NCBI RefSeq assembly: GCF_001680005.1
Contig: NC_033567.1
Location: 62,001 to 126,000, forward strand
Reading direction: 5' to 3'
From: Plasmodium coatneyi
Lineage: Eukaryota > Apicomplexa > Aconoidasida > Haemosporida > Plasmodiidae
DNA: 64,000 nucleotides
The position numbers and the translations under genes are program-made. Positions 55,868-64,000 of this stretch are shown one piece after another. How positions within the stretch are numbered: the first letter of the stretch is position 1; each line of letters begins with the position of its first letter. The notes beneath the pieces are model-generated. The model was not told the DNA's origin. It saw only the letters and a list, made by a program, of their open reading frames with translations, and did no database searches.

Positions 55868-57346
55868 TTACATGTTCTGGTAACTAATATTTTGGCGACC
55901 TACATTCCGATGACCTGTTGTACTATTATTGGTTCTTGTTCCTGTTCTTCCCCTTCGAGACTGTACACCACCATATACTGTTGATACGTCCTCTGTTGTT
56001 GGACCTATAGTAGAAGTTTCTGTTAAGTCGACAATATCACGCCCGGCTGATCTTCTCGTTCTTTTTCCAGAAGTGTGGTTACCGAACCAAGAAGACCATG
56101 GTTTATACTAAAGGGGGGTTAAAAGGAGGGGGTTAGAAGGAGGGGGTTAGAAGTAGGGGGTTAGAAGGTGGGGTATTAGAAGGAAGGATGGTCTAAGGAG
56201 GAAGAAAAGGAGGTCTAAGGAAGGGAAGGAAAGGTCTAAGGGGGAGGAAGGATCTAAGGAAGGAAATATGTGTCTAAGGAAGAGGAATGAAAGGAGGTCT
56301 ACTATTATTTATATTCCTCAACCATAACTGTAATTTTACCTTAAATAGAAAATATGCCAATATTGGTAATTCTATTGCTGCTATGGTGCCAAAGGCAGAA
56401 GAAAGAGAAGAAGCAGCACTTGCTTTACTTTCGGCTTCGTTTAATTTGAGTTGTGCTGCAGAGGATGCTGCTTCTGCTACTTGTTTTGCTCGTTCTGCTT
56501 GTGTTGCTTGTTGTGCGAGCTTCCGTTCGGCCTGTAATTTTTCCTTTACGGAAGAATATTGCCTATTATCCTTTAGGGTATCTACCTCTGTACAATACAA
56601 ATGTAACGCTTCCGCTACACCACAATGGACCATGTAGTTCTTATTAAAGTCGCCACAATAGGAATTACTATCATGTCCCCTTCCTTTGCAATCTGCTCTA
56701 ATGGTAATACATGCTGAAGCAATTCCCTCTAAGTAACCCATCCGCTTTGCTTCACATTTGAGGCCATTTTGTAGTAACCATCCGTTTATTTTCTCATGCT
56801 CGTAGAAATAATCGAATATTGTTTTCATTTGGGAGAGGAGGTTTTTATTAACATCGGTGTATTGAAATCTACATTGCTTCTTATAGGAACTTATATTCAG
56901 CGCTTTATAAATTACATCCAAAAGGTTTGACAATGTCTTAGTACCTAAATCCTTCCCATATTTATCCCCCAACCAATGGTAAAAGAAATAACAAGGTTCT
57001 TTATTTTCGTAGCTTGGTTGCTCATTCTGTGTACATGCGTAACAATAAGCCTTTGCGATTTTTTCAGCGTCATCAATAATTTGCTGACAGTCGTTGAAGG
57101 GACTAGTCTTTAATTGAGGCTTTAACTTATCAGGCGTGACACCAGTGCCACTGCAGTTCTGCGTAACACTGTCAAAGTTATTGTAGAACTTGCTGTATGA
57201 AGTTAAACTCTTTAAAAATCCATCCTATACGTACGGAATTGAGCAGAAGGAAGAGTGTGGAATATATATATATATGTATCATATGTGTTTATTATTCAAA
57301 TACTCCTTTGACATAATGAAGGAATAAAGCGTCTTACGTCAGCCAT
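55868..57346 (-). CDS. kir: KIR protein, single-domain, Ala-rich stalk
   Basis: Exons 57346-57338 (MAD, GTAAGA donor), 57224-56340 and 56107-55868; about 377 residues, phase 0. Exon 2 starts DGFLKSLTSYSKFYNNF and holds CYFFYHWLGDKYGKDLG, then Cys pairs and a long Ala/Lys/Glu segment (KLQAERKLAQQATQAERAK) that looks coiled-coil. The helix is TIAAIELPILAYFLFK. The tail starts YKPWSSWFGNHTSGK and ends NISYQNM. Closest in the window to the KIR at 2.0 kb. No frame break seen. Confidence 0.9.
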
Positions 57347-58562
57347 ATTTTAAGTCGTGCGCTCTTCTTTGGTATATATATTCTACTTTTTAAAAAAAGA
57401 AGATGGTTGTTCATATATATTTATTTACTCAGTATAAAAGGAAGTGTATGTGTATGTGGAAGTGTGGATGAATGGTATGTGTATGAAATTTTCACTTCTT
57501 GCTTCTTCAATAATAATAATATATATTCCTTAATTCCTTGAACAATAGTAATATACCCCATACACAAATGTGTACATCAAAATCATTACATATGTACATT
57601 ACATATGTACATATATATATTAAGGTAAAAAAATATATAAAGAATTAAGCCCAAAAGAAAAAAGTACTCCTCCTAATTTTTTTTTAATCCATATATATAT
57701 ATATTGTATACAGTTCATCTACATGCCTATGTGCAGTTCATATATATATATGTATAAGGAGGAACGTTCCACCCACTCCTTTCCCTTCCCCTTTCCGGGA
57801 TGTGTATATTCATAAATATACTGTGATGAGGGTAAATTTATATTAAATGAAATGAAAAGAAGCGTACGTAATATACAAAGGATATTTCCATTCATTATGC
57901 ATACAAGGGAGAAATATATGCATCCTTATAGTATATGCTTGACAGTACAGTCCTCCCCTCTTCCCTTCTGTTTATGTGATTGTTCAATAATAATAAATTG
58001 TTTTTTCCTCTCCTTTTCTTTTTTTTTATATTTAACATTATCTCCAAAAGAAAAAAAAAAAAAAGAAAACGGGTAGAATTTTGAGTGTATACGTGTATAT
58101 AAAAATTCCACTGTTAAAACATGTGCATAATAATTTGCTACTCCTTCCATTACACCGTTAGAAGGAACGGTGCGACAAACTACTGGAGAGTGTGGGGGAG
58201 GGGGGTGTAAGAGGGGTGGTGGAAGGAAGTGTGTTAGGGTGTGGGGATGAGTGTTGGGAGAGGGGGTGTAACATTCTCTTTTTTTTTTTAGAGAATATGA
58301 GAACCAAATTTTTAGCTAATTCATGAGATAATATTATGTGAACTTCCAAAATATATTTTCTCTAAATTATGATATATATTTTTTTCTATACATATATATA
58401 TTTTTTTGTACGTTGTAATAAATTCTTCAACTTGAAGTTACACTTTCACACACACACTTAGAAAAAAAACAGTAGCTTATGTGCGAAAACAACTTAAATT
58501 AAAACATTTTCCACATTAAAGAGAGAAAAAAAAGAAAACAAGCAAAAACAGTAAAAAGAAAA
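57347..58562. other. Divergent intergenic region, no gene seen
   Basis: Lies between the starts of the minus-strand KIR and the plus-strand exported gene. AT-rich with TA runs, CCTTCC tracts and a short G-rich GGGTGTAAGAGGGGT stretch (58,190-58,270). No specific promoter element recognised. Confidence 0.5.
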
Positions 58563-59758
58563 ATGGCACCATTCCCTGCGAAAGTCCTAATTTTTAGTTT
58601 GATACTCTACCTCTGGCAATACCCTACTCTTGTATGACAATCATAATAACAACTATTAAACTTGTTTAAATTTTCTGACGCACGCATACATTTTTATTAT
58701 GACTAATGAACATTTCTACGCTTTTTTCACTAAAAAATTGAAAAAAAAAGGAGGGTGTGTTGGAAAAAAAAAAATTTCCACCCACCTAGCAATCCACCCT
58801 ACCACCAACCATCCAATAACATTCTTTTTTTTAGGTGAGTGCAATAAGCACATCATGGAATAACAGGGATGGGGCAAGTGTGACAGGAACTGAAGAGAAG
58901 GGAAGAACCACCCCCTTTGGCACCTCCACCAAAGGCGGTGGTGTAAAAACATCACTAGCACAAAAATCCTGTGCTAAAACACTAAAATCCAAGTGGAGTG
59001 ATGATGGTACATCAAACAACAACAACGACGATGATTTCGTCCCTTTACAGAAGGAAAGAATACGCGGCCTCTTTGATCAGAACGATAAAAAATTATTTCA
59101 CCGATTCCATGCAGCAAGAAGTGGTAACAATGGTAACCAGGAACGTCCTCAAATGGATAATGACATTTCTTCCTATCACCCCTTTTGTAAGAACCGTCGC
59201 CGTTGCGGTGCAATAGACCGCTCCTTGGACATCACTTGCTCCATGGACAGTTCCATGGATAGCAGTTCCTCCCTGGTCAGCAATTCCTCCATGGAGAGCA
59301 GTTCCTCTATGGATAGCACTTGTTCCATGTATAGTCTCTTTCAGGAGCGAAGTGATGACTATCATTATGATGATTATCAAATACCATATATAAAAAATAA
59401 AGCACAAAAAAATGAAAGAATAATAGTGGAATTTCCACCCAAGGAATTCCAACCCATGAACATTCGACCCAGGGGAGTTCGACGCAGTGGGTTCTTTAAT
59501 AAATTGTTGTATCCTATAAAAAGAAGATTATGGACAAGAAAAGGGGGAGCATTCCTGTCACCGTTCTTGTTATCACCTCTCGTATTGACCCTTTCCGTGT
59601 TATATTTTTTAGCTTTGTGTTGTGTTGGTTTGATTGTGGCCCTTTCTATAGGTGGTCTACCACCACCATATTTGTGGCCCCTTTGTGGTTTTGCTGTTGT
59701 TGCTTTTATGGTATGTATTCTTTTGAGCGTAAAGTTCGGTACGAATTGGAACGCTTGA
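58563..59758 (+). CDS. Putative exported protein with PEXEL-like motif, two TM helices
   Basis: Exon 1 (58563-58631, 23 residues) is MAPFPAKVLIFSLILYLWQY then PTL, a hydrophobic leader. Exon 2 (58835-59758) starts VSAISTSWNNRDG after TTTTAG; total about 330 residues. RGLFD at about residues 100-104 fits the PEXEL pattern RxLx(E/Q/D), although it is further from the leader than usual. A Ser/Met-rich stretch repeats SMDSS/SMESS. Two helices near the C-terminus (LVLTLSVLYFLALCCVGLIV and LCGFAVVAFMVCILLSV) precede GTNWNA. The leader and the V....T.WN start match the 22.8 and 50.1 kb genes. Function unknown. Confidence 0.75.
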
Positions 59759-61573
59759 GGAACCGCCACGAACAGTCACAAACCCTTACGGAACTGCTAC
59801 AAACAGCTACAAAAACTTTTAGTAATCGTTACGGATCGCTACGAACAGTACCGACCCTTTTGGGGGGAACCGTTGTTTTGGGGTGGTAGGTGGGTTGTTG
59901 GGTGGTAGGTGGTTGGTGGAAGGTGGGTTGTTGTGTGGTAGGTGGAAGGAAGATTGTTAGGGTGTTAGGTGGAAGGGAAGGTTGTTTGGTGGTAGGTAGG
60001 TCGAAGGAAAATTGTTGGGGGTGTTAGAAAGAAGATTGTTAAGGGTGGTAGCGTGGAAGGAAGGTTACTTCCTTTAAGAAGAAAGAAGAACAAAATAAAA
60101 AAAAAAATTGGAGGAAGGAAGGTGTGCAGTTGGGTGCAGTTTTGGTGTTATGGTGGAGGGGACCTTGCTCATTTTTTTTTTGAGAAGAAAAAATAAAAAA
60201 AAAAAAAAAAGGGAGGAATGTGTGCACAGCGGAGAACCTAGGGGTCTTAGGTCCGTCCAAGGAAGATTCTTACGGTTAAAGAAGGAAGGTTGTTAAGTGG
60301 ATGGAAGGAAGAAGGAAGTATGTTGAGGAAAGTGTGCAGTGGGGTGAACTTAGGGGTGGTTGGTGGATTGTTACTGTGAAGGTAGGAAGGTTGCTAGGGA
60401 AAGTTTGCAGAAGGATGCACATAAGGAGGAGTGTTAGGGATGAAAAGAAGGAAGGTCACTTTCTTTAAGGAGAAAGAAGAATAAGAAAAAAAAAACAAGA
60501 GAAAAAACAGGAGGGAGGGAGGTGTGCAGAGGGGTGCACTTAGGGGTGTTAGGTGGAAGAAAGGTTGTGTTAGGTGTGGAAGTAAGGGGTGTTAGTTTAT
60601 TGAGGGTGGTAGAATGAAGGGGTGTATGGATGTAGAGGTAGGGTGTAAGGGTATTAGAGTGAAGGATTTTAGGCGTGTTAGAATGAAGGTTCTTGGTGGC
60701 AGGAAAGTGGATTGTTATGGTGGAAGTAATGAAGGTTACTTCCTTTAGGGAGGGGTACACCCGAAGGGTGTATAAAAAAAAAGAAAGTTTAGGTAAAAAG
60801 AGGAAGATTTATGTAAAGAAGTAAAATTTACTAGGAAAACGATGTTTAAAGAAAAAGTGTAAAGAAGGAATGCTTAAGGAAGAAAAAAAAAGAAAGTTTT
60901 AAGGTGTAATGAAGGAAGTATGTTGACTAAGGTGTGCAGAGTGGTGCAGGTATGCATTATAGGGTGAAGGCAAGGTTTCTTTTTTTTTTTTTAAAGAAGA
61001 ACAAATAAAAAAAGTATAAAAAAAAATAAAAGAAAAAAAGAAAAAAAGAAAAAAAAAAAAAAAAGAAAAAACGAAGAAAAAAAAAGGAAAAATAAAAAAA
61101 TAAAAAAAAAAAAAGGAAGCGAGGATAGTGTGTAGGGAGGTGCACTTAGGTGTAGTATGTGAGTCGAAGGTGTAAAAAAGGAAGGTTGTGTTAGATTGTT
61201 ATGGGGTGGAAGGATGATTCTTAGGGTGGAGGGAGGAAGTGAAGATTGTTGGGGTGGTTGGTGGAAGGAAGGTACTTCCTTAGGGAAGGAATGTTGTTAG
61301 GGGTTTTGGGGGTGGTAGGTGATTTGAAGGGGTCTTAGGGGTGGAAGGAAAGTTGCTTTCTCTTCCTTTAGGAAGAAGAAGAAGAAAAAAAAAAAAAAAA
61401 AAAAAAGAAAAAGGGAAAAAAAAGTATTCTCAGAAGAAAAGGATGTAAGGAATGAATGAATGTATATGTACATTCTGTTGTACACACATGTAGATACTTA
61501 GTGAAATACTATTTTCCATTTAGTAAGTAACGATTCCATTCATTGAATAAATAGTGGTAAAAAAGAAAAAATA
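59759..61573. repeat. SICAvar upstream region with minisatellites
   Basis: 59,885-60,780 has GGTGGTAGGTGGAAGG-type units and AAGGAAGG tracts. 60,840-61,573 closely matches the block before the SICAvar at 38.8 kb, including GTAAGTAACGATTCCATTCA just before the ATG. No gene supported. Confidence 0.8.
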
Positions 61574-64000
61574 ATGGCTCCACCGAAGAAAGATGAATTT
61601 GAACAAGACCATACGGAGGAAGCAGGAGATGATGGTGCACGGAGTGCAGAAGCAGCAACAAACAATGAAGCTAACAAAGTTGTTCGACGTAGGAAGAGAG
61701 ACGTTGTAGTACGTATGGGTGGAGGAAAACCTGGAATAAGCGTAACGGACGTTGAAGATAACGGGTATAGTTACGATTCGATTACAATTACTTATATATA
61801 TATATGCTTCAAAAGGTAATTGTTCGAAAAAAAAAAAAGTACTCTTCTGTTCTGATCTTTGTTTTTTTTTTTCCCCTTCCGCTAGACAAAGTCCAGGGGA
61901 TTCTGTAATTCTGACATTGGAAACAGGGAAAACTCTCCTTCCACGCACACCATCAGCTCCTACAGGTGCTGCCACCACTTGCAACATTGAATTCCAGACA
62001 CACTTACAGCAAGTTACTGATAAATGGTTTGAACTTAGGGGCAAGAGTAAAACAAATCAGGATCACGTGGTAAGGAATAGTATTGTCCTTCACAGTTAAG
62101 GGTACTTTTATGGGTAGTATATCTTATTTATGTGAACAGTGAGTGCACTGAACTTGATTTTAGGTGCTCACAGAGTGCACATATATGCTCTTCCATTCAC
62201 CGTTGTACGGGCAGACAGCCTTTTGGGGCGACATTGAAAAAGTACTCGGCAAATTAGCTAAGGCTCTAACAGATAAGGAAGGAACAAACAATAATCATTG
62301 CGACAAGATTACGTACATAACTGGTACACCAAGTGAAAGCGAAAAAACGGCATGTAATAACATTGCTAAAGGGTTGTGGGGTATATACGGCATTAAGCCT
62401 GAAGAAAGTGAAAATAAGAAGAACCATGTTGAGAATCAAAAATTTGAGCAGGCGATAGGTTGCCTCATGTTAAATGTGTACGCTCAGGAAATAAAGGACA
62501 AGTGTCCACTAATGGGAAAAACTGTTCAACAAGCTTTTACTATCCATGAGGGGCTTCGCACAACTGCGTGCAGTAGTGGGACGAAAAACTGTGTTCAATG
62601 TGAATGGGACGAATGTGCAAATTATAACTTAAATGGGAACGAAGGAGTAGACCTACGGAGAAAAGTGAAGGACATGCTCCTGGGGAAAGACGAAATAACA
62701 AAAACTATGTCTACTATAAGTGATTCATGTAAGCAAAGTAGTACAACTCCAGTGAAGTCACCTTCACTATAAGTGCACCCTAACAATCATTCCTTCCACC
62801 TACCATCTCTAACAACCCTCCTTCCACCAACCATCTAACAGAACCTTCCTTCCACCAACCATCTAACAGAACCTTCCTTCCACCAAACACCTATCAGCCT
62901 TCCTTGCACCAACCATCTAATAAACTTCCTTCCACCACCCTAACAACCCACCTACCATCCATAACAACACACCTACCGCCCACCTAACAATCCACATAAG
63001 AACCTTCATTCCCCTCCTAACACCCGTAACAACCCACCTAGCACCAACCACCTAACAACATTCCTTCAAACAACCACCCCTAACACAGCCTTTACTTCCT
63101 TCCACCACTAACAACCATCCTTCGACCAACCACCTAACACCATCTTCCTTCCTCCCACCTACCACCACCCTAACAACCCACCTACCACCCACTTAACAAC
63201 AACACAGGCCCTAATACAACAGTCCCCAAACACCACCTTCCTTCCTTACAGCCACTATTAAGGAATGGTTTACACTATTTTCGGAGGATGTAAGACAAGA
63301 GGATAATAAGGAGAAGTATAGTGAATTGAACTTCCTTCTACCTTTATGTGACGATTTGAATAGTACCCTTGGCAAGGGCATGAGCAAGTATGAAAGTTTC
63401 TGTAGAATTATGATAAGGAATATAATACTGACGACAGCCGTTGAAAAGAAATATGAAGACAAAGACCAGACTCAGGAGAAGGGACAAGCACCATGTGAGA
63501 AGATCGTAAGGGGAATTCCTGTATGTGATTTATTAAAAATATGGATGTATTATATGCCTTTCTTGTGTGCTCCAAAGGATGTCATAATACAGGCCCTTAG
63601 CCGAGTTAAAACTGTAAGGGAAACATTAAATGAAAATGTGAAGTATACGGAATGTGCTTATGATGCTGCACTAAAAATTGCTTATACGGGACAGACGCAT
63701 AATTCAGATGACCCGCACTACATATTTGAAACAAGTGAGTTGCATACTATGATGGAGACAATAACTAAAGATAAAACTTGGTGTGTCGATAAGGAAAAAT
63801 TGCAACAAAGGAGAAAGGCGCTTGAGGATCCAGATCGTTCACGCGCAGAAACAGGAGAGAAGGTTCAAATAAGGAATGGTGCTGAGGAATTAGAAGACTT
63901 GAAGAAAATTTTTGAGAATGTTAACGAAACAGTAGAGGAGGAGGTAAAGAAAGAGGCAAAGAAGCCAGAAACGGACTCACCACCACCAGCACCCCAGGAA
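61574..64000 (+). CDS. SICAvar: SICAvar variant antigen, 5' end (partial)
   Basis: Proposed exons 61574-61764, 61886-62069, 62215-62728 and 63252 to beyond the window. Exon 1 starts MAPPKKDEFEQDH and is phase 2, joining QSPGDSVIL in exon 2; exon 2 ends NQDHV. Exon 3 holds a Cys-rich domain (TAFWGDIEKVLGKL, ACNNIAKGLWGIYGI, LMLNVYAQE). Exon 4 starts with the split codon ending CC then TIKEWFTLFSED and stays open to base 64000, with CDLLKIWMYYM and a Pro-rich start of a spacer. The end of exon 3 is uncertain: the T|GTAAGC donor at 62,728 gives phase 1, and a later A|GTAGTA also does. Exons match the complete SICAvar at 38.8 kb. Confidence 0.85.
62729..63251 (+). repeat. SICAvar intron with C-rich minisatellite
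   Basis: Tandem units CTTCCTTCCACCAACCATCT and ACAACCCACCTACCACC. It is the reverse-complement polarity of the G-rich arrays elsewhere, so C-rich on the coding strand. No coding potential. Confidence 0.8.

Noticed and set aside
58716..59452. Minus-strand ORFs opposite the exported gene
   Set aside because: The plus frame has leader exon, splice sites and membrane helices shared with two relatives; the minus frames do not.

Overview
The window looks like a gene-family block from a simian malaria parasite of the Plasmodium knowlesi / P. coatneyi group. It contains SICAvar genes (with the characteristic final exon ending the protein), many KIR-type PIR genes (short first exon, large cysteine-rich exon with a WLGD-like motif, transmembrane end, basic cytoplasmic tail exon), and small two-exon exported-protein genes. 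AT-rich spacers and G-rich minisatellites separate them. I cannot tell P. knowlesi from P. coatneyi from the sequence alone. No bacterial-type feature, tRNA, rRNA or CRISPR array was seen.

Layout. The 3' end of a SICAvar gene (+) occupies 1-1338. From 2.0 to 33.4 kb a run of minus-strand KIR genes follows (2.0-3.6, 5.4-7.6, 8.7-10.2, 11.4-12.8, 14.1-15.6, 16.6-18.0, 19.4-21.0, 25.1-27.4, 28.9-31.2 with a nonsense codon, 32.5-33.4 decayed), interrupted by an exported two-transmembrane protein gene (22.8-23.6). A plus-strand KIR (34.6-35.9) and its partial, broken tandem copy (36.0-36.75) lie head-to-head with that run. A complete nine-exon SICAvar (38.8-44.1, +) follows. Then come a minus-strand KIR (44.9-47.2), an orphan KIR tail exon (48.3-48.6), an exported-protein gene (50.1-51.1), a frameshifted KIR (52.2-54.5), an intact KIR (55.9-57.3), a plus-strand exported-protein gene (58.6-59.8) and the first exons of a third SICAvar (61.6 to the window end).

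How the genes work together. SICAvar and KIR products are variant antigens of the infected red cell surface; this is family knowledge, not something the sequence proves. The exported two-TM proteins probably belong to the same host-cell remodelling programme. The most striking observation is host-like sequence in the segment just outside the KIR transmembrane helix. Four KIR loci carry stretches that closely resemble mammalian extracellular or blood proteins as I remember them: fibrinogen alpha-chain 13-residue repeats (three loci), tropoelastin VGVAPG repeats (one locus) and another tropoelastin-like segment (another locus), a type I collagen-like Gly-X-Y stretch, and a 24-residue CD99-like stretch. 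CD99 mimicry by KIR proteins is already published for P. knowlesi; the fibrinogen, elastin and collagen resemblances are the observations I would check first. Host comparisons were made from memory, without database searches. All exon boundaries are inferred from splice motifs, frame continuity and comparison among copies in the window.
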